Of a stretch of 64,000 nt of DNA, positions 44,687 through 55,398 are shown piece after piece (the first letter of the stretch is position 1; every line of letters starts with the position of its first letter). The notes beneath the pieces are model-generated. The model saw only the letters and a program-made list of their open reading frames with translations, was not told the DNA's origin and did not search any database. Position numbers and translations under genes: made by a program. Origin of the DNA: Lumbricus terrestris (taxonomy: Eukaryota; Annelida; Clitellata; Crassiclitellata; Lumbricidae); assembly GCA_949752735.1 (NCBI GenBank), contig OX457041.1:25851076-25915075 (forward strand). Reading direction: 5' to 3'.

Positions 44687-47600
44687 GGCTAGTTATATTC
44701 TTTGTCTTCTTTTTCGTTCTTAGTTGTGCTCCTTTTTAGACGTTTTCATTTCTAGTTGTTTTTCTTTCTAGTTATGTTCATTCTTCTCGTTTTCGTTCTT
44801 AGTTACGTTCTTTATTTTCGTTTTCGCTCTTGGTTATGTTCTTTCTTTTAAATTTTGTTCCTAGGTATGTCATTTTCTCGGGCGTTTTCGTTCTTTATCG
44901 CTTTTATTTTTAGTCGTTTTCGTTCTTATTTATGTGTTTTTTCTTCGTTTTTTTCCTTAGTTAAATGCTCTTTATTTTCGTTTTCGTTGTTAATTATGTT
45001 CTCTCTGTCCGGACCTTTCGTTTTTTTTATTTTTTTTATTTTCTTTCTTTGTAGTTTTCGTCCCTAGCCGTTTTTGTTTTAAGCCATGTTCTTTCTTTTC
45101 GTTTTCGTTGTTAGTTTTGATCTTCCTTTTCGTTTCCCTTCTCCTGTATGTTCTTTCTTTGTCATTTTCGGTCTAGGTTGTTTCGTTTTAGTTGTGTTCA
45201 TTCTTCTCGTTTTCGTTCTTATTTATGCTCTTTTTCATTTGGTTGTTATGTTCACTCATTTCTTGTTGTTCTTTGTTGTGTTCTTTCTCAATTGTTTTCG
45301 TTCTTTGCCGTGTTCATTCTTAGTTATGTTCTGTCTGTTCGTTTCCGTTCTTTATTGTGTTATTTCTTAGTCGTTTTGTTCTCAGTTGGTTTTTTTTGTT
45401 CTCTTTTGTAGTTTTGCTCTTTCTGTTTGTTTCGTACTTTATTGTGTTCTTTATTTTCGTTTACGTTCTTTGTTGTAATTTTTTTTCACTTTCGTTCTTA
45501 TTTGTGTTCAATCAAAGTCGTTTCCTTTTTTCTTTTCGTTTTCATTCCTTGCTATGTTTTTTCGTTTTGTTCTTAGTAACAATTTTTTTCTTGCTTAGTT
45601 GTGTTCATCCTTAATTGTCTCGCTTTTAGTCGTTTTTGACCAGTATTAATTACGTTCCTTTGCTTCGTTTTCGTTCTTAGTTTGGTTCTTTCTTTTCGTG
45701 TTCGTTCTAAGCCCTGCTCTTTCTTTTAGTTTCGGTTCTTAGTTACATTTTTTTGTTTTGGTCTTAGGACTGTTCAGTTTTCGTTTTCGTTGTTTGTTAT
45801 GTTCTTTATTTTCGTTTTCGTTTTATAATACGTTCTTCATATTCGTTTTTAGTCTTATTCGTTTTCGTTTGTAGTCATGTTCTTTTCTTTGTTTTCGTTG
45901 CTAGTTATGTTCTATCTTTTTTCGTTGTTAGCTTTGGTCTTTATTTTTCGGTCGTTTTTTGTTCTTTCTTTGGTTTTTATTTTTCATTGTTTTTGTTCTT
46001 AGTTTTGTGCATTCTTTTTTTACTTTCTTAGTTATGTTCCTAATTTCCTGTTTGTTATTAGTTTTGTTCTCTGTTTTAGTTTTGGTTCTTCAGTATATTC
46101 TTTCTTAGTTCGTTTTCGTTCTTAACCGTATTCTTTTTTGGTTTTATTCTTTATTTTCATTTTCGTTGGTAGTTATGTTCCTCGTTTTCGTTCTTTCTCA
46201 TGTTCTTTCTAAGTCGTTTTTGTTCTTAGACGTTTTCGTTGTTACTCATGTTCTTATTTCGTTTTCGTTGTCTGTTTTGTTTTTTGTTTTTGTTTTATGA
46301 TACGTTCTTCTTAGTCGTTTTTGTTCTTAGTCGTTTTCGTTTGTAGTCATGTTCTTTTCTTCGTTGTCGTTGATATTTATGGTCTATATTTTTTTCTTTG
46401 TTAGTTATTGTCTTTTTTTCGTTTTAGTTGTTTGCTACATTGTTTATTCATAGTTTTCGTTCTGATTTCTTTTTCGCTTTCGTTTCTAGTTATGTTCTTT
46501 GTTTTCGTCCTTAGTTTATGTCTTTCTTTTCGTTTTTGTTCTCAGTAGTTTTTGTTTTTAGTTATGGCTTTCGTTGTTATATGTGTTCTTCTTTTCGTTC
46601 TCGTTCTTGAATATGTACTTATTAGGTCGTTTTCGTTCTTTGTCGCTTTGGCTTATATATATGTTCTTTTTTCGTTTTAGTTTTTAGATATGTTGTTTCT
46701 TTTCGTTTTCGTTGCTAGCTTCATTTTTATTTTCATTTTCGTTGCTTATTATGTTCTTTCTTCGTCGTTTTTGTTCTTAGTCTTTTCAGTCGTAGTTATA
46801 GTCATTCTTTTCCTTCTCGTTGTTTATTATGTTCTCTCTGAGCTGTTGTGTTTTTAATTACTGTCTTTCTTTTCGTCTTTGTTCTTATTTTTTCATCTTT
46901 TGTTTTTGTTGTTTTCTATTCTTTCTGAGTCATTTTCGTTCTTAGTCGCTTTGGTTTTTAGTCGTATTCTTTTTTGTTTTCGCCGCTTATGTTCTTTCGC
47001 TAGTTATGTTTTGTTGTTGTTGTTTCTTATGTTCTTTATTTTTATTTCAGTGGTTTGGTATGTTGTTTATTCTTAGTTTTCGTTCCTAGTTATGTTCTTT
47101 ATTTTCGTTCTTAGTTATAGTCTTTCTTTTCGTTTTGTTGCTATTTATGTTCCTTCTTTTCGTTTTCGCTGTTAGTTGTTCCTTCTGTTCGTTTTCGCTG
47201 TTAGTTGTTCTTTCTGTTCGTTTTCGTTCTTAAAAATGTTCTTATTGGTCGTTTTCGTTCTTAGTCATTTTTGTTTTATTTATGTTTTTGTTTCGTTTCG
47301 TTTTTAGTTATGACCTTTTCTTTCGTTTTCGTTGTTATTTGTGTTTCTTCTTTTCGTTTTAGCTGTTAGTAGTTCTTTCTTTTCGTTTTCATTCTCTAAT
47401 AATGTTCTTATTGGTCGTTTTCGTCCTCTGTCACTTTTGTTTTATTTATGTTCTTGTTTCGTTTTCGTTTTTAGTTATGGCCTTTCCTTTCGTTTTCGTT
47501 GTTATTTGTTGTTCCTTCTTTCTTTTGCTGTTAGTTGTTCTTTCTTTTCAATTTCGTTCTTTAATACGGTCTTATTAGTCGTTTTAGTTCGTTGTCGTTT

Positions 47601-48590
47601 TGCATTTATATTCTGTTTTCGTTGTTTGTTATGGTCTTTTCTTTTCGTTGCTGGTTTCATTCTTTCTTTTCGTTTTCGTTGCTTTTTCTGCTTTTTCTTA
47701 GTGGTTTTTGTTTGTAGTTATATATTATTCTTTCTCGTTGTTTATTTTGTTCTTTCTTAGCCGTTGTGTTTTTAGTTAAGGTCTTTCTTTTCGATTTTGT
47801 TCTTTTTTATTTTCCTCTTTCGTTTTAGTTGTTATTTTGTTCTTTCTTTGTCGTTTTCGTTCTTAGTCGTTTTCGTTCTTGTTCTTTCTTAGTTGTTTTT
47901 GGTTTTGTTGTTTGTATTTTCTATTTTTTGTTAAGTTCTTTGTTATGTTGGTTAGTTTTCGTTCATGGTCATGTTCTTTGTTTTCGTTTTGATTTTTGTT
48001 GTTATTCTTTACTTTTCGTCTTTTATTGTGTTCTTCCTTAGTCGTTTTTGTTTTTAGTTTTTGTTGCTTTTTCATTTTGTTGTTTATGTTTTTTCTTGGT
48101 CGTTTGCGTTCTTATTCATTTTCGTGTTTTGGTTGTAGTCTTTAGTTATTTTTTTTCGTTTCCGTTGTTAATCATGTTATTTCTAATCGTTTTCGTTGTG
48201 TATTGTGCTCTTTCGATATAGTTTTCGTTCTTTGCTGTTTCGTTTTTAGTTATGTTCTTTTTTCGTTTTCGTTGCTTATGTTCTTTTCTTTGGAGTTCGT
48301 TGGTTATTATGTTCTTTCTTGATCGTTTTTGTTCTTAGTGCTTTTCGTTTTTAGTTATGGTCTTTCTTTTCATTTTGGTTTTTGGTTATGTTCTTTCCTT
48401 TCGTTTACGTTCTTATTTAGCCTGTGTAATTTCTTTTGTCCGTTTTTTGTTATGTTCTTTCTTGTCGTTTTCATTGTTAGTTATGTTCTTTATTTTTCGT
48501 TTCAGTTCTTTGTTATATTGTTTATTTTTCGTTTTCGTTCTTGGCTTAGTTCTTTTCTTCGTCTTCGTTCTTGTGTTATTTTTGTTGTTC
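44687..48590 (+). repeat. T-rich degenerate tandem array, ~3.9 kb
   Basis: Endless variations of TTCTTAGTTATG, TTCTTTCTTTTCG and TTTTCG give a loose period near 31 bases. Frames on both strands are open for up to 140 codons of Phe/Leu/Val/Ser or Lys/Asn/Glu, which is a composition artefact. There are no conserved spacers. It looks like an old, high-order-free minisatellite or satellite. Confidence 0.9.
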
Positions 48591-49289
48591 CACAAAGAAA
48601 CCTGGTCTTCTGTGTGCAGATGTTTCTACTTTGACATGTAATTTTTTATTTACTGACTGCAATAATTATTTGTCTTTATAGGTTTGTCTGTAACTCAGAG
48701 ATTCTGCGTTTGACCGCTTTGTCTGTTGAGCGCTTGAATGTCTTTAATTTACTTTCCAGATCGATGTTGTTAGACTGTGATTGGTCGGTATGAGAAATTG
48801 CATGTGATTGGTCGGTAAGAATTAGATCGGCGACTTCAATGTTAAGACGTGATACTAGCTCTCTAGTTATGTTTATTTATAAACCACCTTTATGGTAATT
48901 ACAACTATGCCAAACACAACCTACGTCACCAAAGGCTGATTAAAAGACTACGTCAATACGTCATGGCCTACTGCTGATGATTCTCCGATGACGTCACAGT
49001 CATTGTCGATTCTTGTCTGCTTATAATCTTCTTTATATTCGTAATTGCCTAAGAATAGGTATAGGGTTATTGCTGTCTTTTTGCTGATTCTCTCGAGATT
49101 TTCTCCAATTTTTTGCTTGCAAATAGGAATTGTGCTGTAGTGCAACAGTAGGTTGCGCACTTGAACTATAATCTGTCTAAAATTCTCCACATTATAGGTA
49201 AATGATTCAAAATAAGCTTCAATAAAAGAGACAACTTTAGACGATTGATACCAAAACACAACAGATTTTAATTGTGTTAGGCCTACGTG
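48591..49289. other. Intergenic, nothing recognised
   Basis: A transition from the T-rich array to ordinary AT-rich sequence. GTGATTGGTCGGTA occurs twice in close tandem near 48777-48815. No gene, RNA or clear transposon was seen. Confidence 0.4.
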
Positions 49290-50491
49290 TAGACCTGGGA
49301 GTCGACCCCAATAAGTCGACCCCAGTCGACTTGGTCATCCCAAGTCGGGTCGGGTCGTTTCTGCTCACCGCAACTGACCCCAAGTCGAATTTTGTAGAGA
49401 GAAGTCACTTGAAGTTGTTTTTACCTCAAGTCGACTTAAACCGACTTGAGACACAAACATAGTTAAATTTGTCACTTCAAACCAATGATTGTGACAACAT
49501 TTAAGCAGCTCTTATTGCCTAGTGTGTTTACAAGAATGAATGAGGCCATTGCTATTTGCTAAACAGAGACTTGATTGGCTAGGCTACCGATTATTTTGCC
49601 GGTAGGCTATCGTGCAGACTGCCGTCTGCCGATCTATTCACATAATTTGTAATGTTGTGCTTAAACGTCACGCTTAAGCATGCGCTTAATTAAAATGGTG
49701 AAACAAAATGTTACTAAAATACTAGCACGTGTACATGCTTATCATGCAATCAGTGAATTGCGAGTGGTCAGAGAATTCGGCGCAAAGAAAGCTGGATCTC
49801 TTCAAGGCCTAGTTTAATTAGTTTGGTGTTACTTGGGAGCGCTGCATCTGGAGTTGTCTGCAGACGGAAAAACTATTGTAGGGCCAATTGGACAATGAAA
49901 GACTTTACTGTCAGTGAGTAGTCCTAGTAGCTGTAGTAGCCTATTGTAGGGCGAATAGAGAAATTTTCGATGGGGGGGGGGGGTGGGCAAAATTTAGGGT
50001 CTTGGAGGAAACAGGGAAAAAGTTTCGTCAGGGTCGCCGAAAAAACTGATGACCTTTTTTCATCAGCCTCGAATTTTCCAAAAACATACCTTTTCCATCC
50101 ACCCTAAAAACTGATGACCATCGGCCTCGATTTTCCAAAAAACATACTTTTCCATCCGCCCAAAAAACTGATGACTTTTTTAGTCATAAGAATTCCATAG
50201 CTTATAATATTTTACGTTCTAATTTTTAATTTATTATTTTTTTAGTCTTTCAGCGCTGTACGCAGTTGCGTAAGTGCGTACGCCTGCGGGCGCCGCTGAG
50301 TAGCCGTACGTAGACCTAGGCTAATGGCTATAGTACCATGTCAGAAGTCGACTTCAAGTCGGAAGTCGGTTGTTTTTCTGCCAAGTCGGGTCAAGTCGTT
50401 TTGACGCCGAGAAGTCGACTTCAAGTCGACCTCAAGTCACTTTAGGGTCAAGTGGGGTCAGATTAGCTGACCAAAGTCACTCCCAGGTCTA
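49290..50491. mobile_element. hAT-like element, 1202 bp, TAGACCTGGGAGT ends
   Basis: Perfect 13-bp inverted ends TAGACCTGGGAGT / ACTCCCAGGTCTA with an 8-bp duplication CCTACGTG (49282-49289 and 50492-50499). Many AAGTCGACTT-like palindromes crowd both subterminal regions (49300-49450 and 50345-50450). A G13 run and repeated ACTGATGACC/TTTTCCATCC words at 49970-50180 suggest a nested insertion. No ORF was recognised. Confidence 0.9.
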
Positions 50492-50548
50492 CCTACGTGT
50501 CTGGAGCGGACTTTGAATGCATCGAATGAATGCTATATAATTATAGGC

Positions 50549-50900
50549 CAGCGGTTCCCAACCCGTGGCCCGCGGGCCAAAAGTGGCCCGCCGGGCCTAC
50601 AAAAATGGCCCGCAGCACCTGAATGAGTTACGAAAAATAAATGTAAAAATTGACAATTCGGACATGATAGAATATATAATTCTTTTCTATTACAAATTAT
50701 TTTATTTGGACGTTAATAAATCGTATATAACATTCTATTTTGGTTCAATTATAATAATTTGATACGCCTTTAGTTAATTAAATTTTAGCCTTGTGGGGCC
50801 TGTGGGCCCCCCTAATGTCCCTCAACTAAGAAAAAGTGGCCCTCGTGTCCTCCAACTTATAAAAAGTGGCCCGACAGTCAAAAAAGGTTGGGAACCACTG
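50549..50900. mobile_element. hAT MITE, 352 bp, CAGCGGTTCCCAACC ends
   Basis: The left end CAGCGGTTCCCAACC and the right end GGTTGGGAACCACTG are inverted repeats. Flanks TTATAGGC and CTATAGGC agree at seven of eight bases, the expected duplication. Subterminal GTGGCCCG repeats occur at both ends. Confidence 0.85.
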
Positions 50901-51289
50901 CTATAGGCCTATTAAGTGAATCACTGACGTAACGTTGCTGCGCTTACTATGAGTTTCTGTAGGGCAGTTGCAAGTGGTAGATAGACTGCGGTTATGACGA
51001 CTATAGGCCTACTTATAGGGTCTACTTCTAGAACCTAAGCGTGTACCCTCGTGAAATAAAGCAACGCCTTGGAGCAAGTTGCAGAACACATTTTTCTGAT
51101 CGAAACAAGTCACTGTTGAACATCTTACTCAATTTACATTGTATACAAGCATTCGACAATGTTTAAAGTTTTCAGTTGACGAACAAAGAACTCTAACACA
51201 GTCATTCAAGTCAATGTTGTCTTGCAACGCGGTTAGCTATATATAGCTGTCTTGTATATCACTTCCTGTCATCACTGTACAAACAAACA

Positions 51290-51574
51290 CATGGGCGCCC
51301 GCAAATATTTTGGCAAGAGGTTGCAAAACGCAATGGTCACAGATAGATATTTTTAGCGAGACAATGAACAATGCAAAGCAAGATACTAGGAACATGCGTT
51401 TTTGCAGAGGTTTCTAAATGTAAATTTCTCATTTCTCTTTGTGTGTTTCACTAGCATTATTAATTAAAGACTCAGTGCGATATGTTTGTTTAAAAAAAGT
51501 AGGGCATTTAAAGGGTGTCAATTTTCCAGGGGAGTGGCAAGTGCCCCTCTTGCCTCTATGCGCGGGCGCCCATG
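51290..51574. mobile_element. hAT-like MITE, ~285 bp, CATGGGCGCCC ends
   Basis: The left end CATGGGCGCCCGCAAA and the right end GCGGGCGCCCATG are inverted repeats. CAAACAAA flanks the right end and lies two bases from the left end, so the exact boundary is uncertain. Confidence 0.7.
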
Positions 51575-51951
51575 CAAACAAAGTAATAAGCATATACATG
51601 GCCAACGCTTCTGTAGGTTTTCGGCCTACTTCTAGTAGGCCTAGGCCACCCTATTTAGTATAATTGAGTTACAGAGACATAGATATTGCAGGTTTCAGTT
51701 TGTAATTTGCAGAACATCCTTCTTCAATATAGGATATGTTGAACGGCTGAAACTGATTCCTGGAAGCGTGGTGCATATAGACGCGCTAACACTAGGCCTA
51801 TATAATAGCGCTCCTGGATTACAATAATTATAAATAAGGTCTATCTATATACACCAAACTTTCATCTCGACTCTATGGCCTCATGAATTCCTAAAACTCT
51901 TTACCTCACCATTCACTTACTGATCATTGTCTGTCTCAAACCTCTTGTATC

Positions 51952-52097
51952 CATAGGCGCAACCACCCTATGGGACCCACGGGACGCGTCCCCCCAACTT
52001 TTGAGTGGCCCCCTAACTTTATTATTATGGTCCCCCAACTTTTAGGACGTGATTCATCATGGTCCCCTCCAACTTTTAGGACGTGATTGCACCTATG
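51952..52097. mobile_element. hAT MITE, 146 bp, CATAGGCGCAA ends
   Basis: Ends CATAGGCGCAACCA and TGATTGCACCTATG with an exact 8-bp duplication CTTGTATC (51944-51951 and 52098-52105). The interior is three short copies of GTCCCCCCAACTTTT-type sequence. Confidence 0.9.
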
Positions 52098-52325
52098 CTT
52101 GTATCAGTTCTCAGGCTTTCCGTCGAAACTAAAATCACATCTTTTAAGAAAGCCAAAACTCATAGCTTGCTCCATCCATCCAAAGTCAGATTTGCCTTTT
52201 TCAACCGAAATACAATCCACCAAAATGTTCATGTCTCTATATATCTCCTCACTCACTCACCTGCCGTTCTTCATATGGTCTGACAGCCTTCTCTAAGCCT
52301 ACTTTGCGCAAGGAGGATTAGGCCT

Positions 52326-52704
52326 GTGTCACGAAATAAAGTCTCCCCCCGATACAAAGTCTCCCCCCGAAACAGAGTCTCCCCCTGGCTGAAACTCTGT
52401 ATTGGAAGAAATTTTCTGAAGTAAAAGTATTATATGTTTTCTTGTTATATAATCTGGCAACGTAAACTAACCGTTTAACCTGCTCATCTCTAAATTTGAT
52501 GCAACTGTTGTCAATTTTACGCTGAACGGGGGAGACTTTATTTCGTGGACGGCGGAAATATTCTCTCCCCCACGGAGACTTTATTTCAGAATATAGTCTC
52601 CGGGGGCGAATTTATTCTGGAACAGATCCTCCGGGGGGAGAATCTGTTTCGAAATAAAGTCTCCGGGGGGAGACTTTCAGGGGGGAGACTCTGTCACGCG
52701 ACAC
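52326..52704. mobile_element. Inverted-repeat element built of AGTCTCCCCC motifs, 379 bp
   Basis: The ends GTGTCACGAAATAAAGTCTC and the complement of the right end (GTGTCGCGTGACAGAGTCTC) are inverted repeats. AAAGTCTCCCCC or its complement occurs about ten times. No target duplication was seen, so the class is open. Confidence 0.6.
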
Positions 52705-53499
52705 CTGCAGCTATAGTTCCAAGAGCTATTTCAAGCGGTTAGCACTATAAATTTTCGCGGGCACACGGTTACGATTTTTAAACGTCTTTTGAAAGCAGTT
52801 GCAAAAGAATTACTATAGAATTCCAGGAACCACTCAGTGAATTTCTGGAAACTCGGGTGAACAAAAACCTAATCCTTTTTCCTTTATATAGGCTATGTAG
52901 ATTGTAGGCTGTAGAACTCGCACGAAGACAATTGAAGACAGCGTTCATTTATACAAGAAAATAGCTATCACAGAACATAATATTCACTAAATGTTACACG
53001 ATACACAATGCATCTTCTATTCATACCCTGCCAGCATACCCATATATAATCAATGGGACCCATGTTGGCCTCATAAGGGTCCCATGCATGCGAGATTGTG
53101 GGCCAAACACGGGTATGCTGTAGCAGGATATATCAATTTCCATAATAATCGAATTAAAATACAAATTCACTACTCTTTACAAAGTTTACACAAGCTGAAC
53201 CGCACGTATTGGCTCATGCGAGCAGGAATCATTTAAAATCGTATTGAACATTTGCAGTCACAGTTATTAAATTCGGTGCTTGTATAGAGACCACAGAACT
53301 TGACAGAAGTAACGCAAAAGGAGGAGGAATGTAAGAGGAAGGATCGGGATTCACGTCATTATAATTTCAGTGGCCTTGACCTGCCTTATGACCTGCCAAA
53401 AATTCTTTTAATTTTCAAGACATGTACATTCAATTTCCTCTACCTGCTGAATAACTCTCGTTACTTGACTCGATCTCATGAAAATAATTGTATGGTTGG

Positions 53500-53721
53500 C
53501 AGTGGCGGCGCTAGGGACTGGGGGGCTAAACCCCTCCTATAAAAGGCTAAGCCCTCCTAAAAAGGCCATCCGTGTTTTTTTACATGCAAAACTGAAATAT
53601 TTCCACGATTTTCGACCGGATCATGACTAAAAAAGGTCGTCAGAAATTTTGGCGAATGAAAATGGAAAATTTCCTCCGGGAGGCTTCAGCCTCCAAAACT
53701 GAAATACTGGCGCCGCCACTG
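53500..53721. mobile_element. hAT MITE, CAGTGGCGGCGC family, 222 bp
   Basis: Ends CAGTGGCGGCGCTAGG and GGCGCCGCCACTG with an exact 8-bp duplication ATGGTTGG (53492-53499 and 53722-53729). Internal AAAATGGAAAATTTCC and GAGGCTTCAGCCTCC relate it to 30109-30433. Confidence 0.92.
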
Positions 53722-54217
53722 ATGGTTGGCGCCGACACTGGGGAGGGGAAAGGACCAGCCATCGTTATTTTCCATGACGTCTTCGATGAACTAACTCCCT
53801 TTAAAGGTTCAATCAGTAGTTTATCTTGCGCCTGTAGGGGAGTGTTGGAGAATGAGAGTAGATCACGACTACCGTGATTGCGGTTCCCTTGATTGGTGCC
53901 TTACCCTATATAACGACCGCGCAGTAAAATTCACTCTGGACTACAACAATTCGTGTTATCGTTTACAACGCGAAAGTGGCGACGAAATTACACGGATTAT
54001 GTACAAGCAGCAAAAGAACGAATTTCTAACTTCATCAAATCGTTCAATTTTCGATTAGGCTATCAGCCGTTAATGAATGCAGTCTATGCAGATAATTATC
54101 GTTAACCACATTTTTGTTGTTGCTCCTTTCTAATTCGTAGGCCTAATGAATGCTACACAAACAGTTTTAAAAGTTGGCGCGTATTTCTGACAGTGGTGCA
54201 TGCCTTTACAGCGAAGG

Positions 54218-55006
54218 CAGGGCCGGATTTACTATGGGGCAAATGAGGCAGCTGCCTCAGGGCCCCCACCAATTCCACCAAACACAAAAAAAATAGATAA
54301 ATAGAAATAAATGAATGTAATAAATATTGTAAATAGACCTACAAAACTAAAAATAGTAGATATTAGTCATATTACTTGTAACTTATTGTCAGCGTCGCGA
54401 TGTAAAAATGTAAGCGCTATATAAATATATTATAAACTGAGTCTGATGTTGATTTCCGGCAAAACGGCAGACATTGTCACGTTGAAATTGTAAAATAAGA
54501 TAAATTTCAAAACAGACAAGAAATATAATAAATTAATTATTATGATGTTATGATTGTTATCCTGAAATCCGTAAGTCAGTTACAATAATTTATGTATGTA
54601 TGATGGTCTCAAATTGCAGTGGAGAAAGATCCTTTTCCAAGCTTAAAATAATAAAAAAAATCGTCTTAGAACAACTTTGGACCAGGAGAAGTTGAATTGG
54701 CTGTCACTGATGGGCATTGAAAGCGATGTCTTGCGAAGCATTGACTTTCGTGACATCATTAAAGACTTCGCTAATAGCAAAGCAAGAAAAGTGTCAATAA
54801 GTTGATCATACTGTGATTACTGTCATTACTGTGACTGTGACTCTGTGAGTGAAGTGACTTCAAGTGAGTCTGTCTGTAGTACAGTTACAGATGTAACTTA
54901 CCTACAGACTACAGTACATTAGTTATTAGTTAATTATAAAAAAGTATTCCATACTGTTTGGCTTAGTGTTTGCCTCAGGGCCCCCACCAACCTAAATTCG
55001 GCCCTG
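54218..55006 (+). mobile_element. hAT element, 789 bp, with transposase C-terminal relic
   Basis: Ends CAGGGCCGGATTTA and TAAATTCGGCCCTG with an 8-bp duplication AGCGAAGG (54210-54217 and 55007-55014). At about 54620-54806 the plus strand, across one frame change, reads ERSFSKLKIIK then NRLRTTLDQEKLNWLSLMGI, the dimerisation end of hAT transposases. TGCCTCAGGGCCCCCACC occurs near both ends as an inner direct repeat. Confidence 0.93.
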
Positions 55007-55398
55007 AGCGAAGGCCATATATTGAGGGCCATGCCCTACTCCTAATGAACTAAATACTGCCCCCTCTCATGAGTACTCCCATAAGCGAGCGTCATCGAAA
55101 TTTTAACAAACTGAAGGCTTTAGAGTTTCTGGACTAGCTTATAGACCACATGTCTGCAAATACGACACTGCTATAGTGCTTTAATTTCGACGTCAATTCT
55201 TATATAGATCCACCAATAAAAATTCTTATGTAATAATTCGGTCTTGACCTGTACTAATAATTATAAGTATACCTTAGTATCTCCGGAATATTGTTATGAA
55301 CTTTCCGCCGGACAAAATTTTACTGGAATGGGATATACACAGGAATAACATTATTCAAGAGTCAAGATTCAAGTCGACCAAAGCAACATGGCGTCGCC

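Noticed and set aside
44855..48641. Long Phe/Leu/Val/Ser ORFs (and Lys/Asn ORFs on the other strand) as membrane proteins
   Set aside because: They come from the T-rich tandem array; frames are equally open on several phases and show no family motif or splice context.
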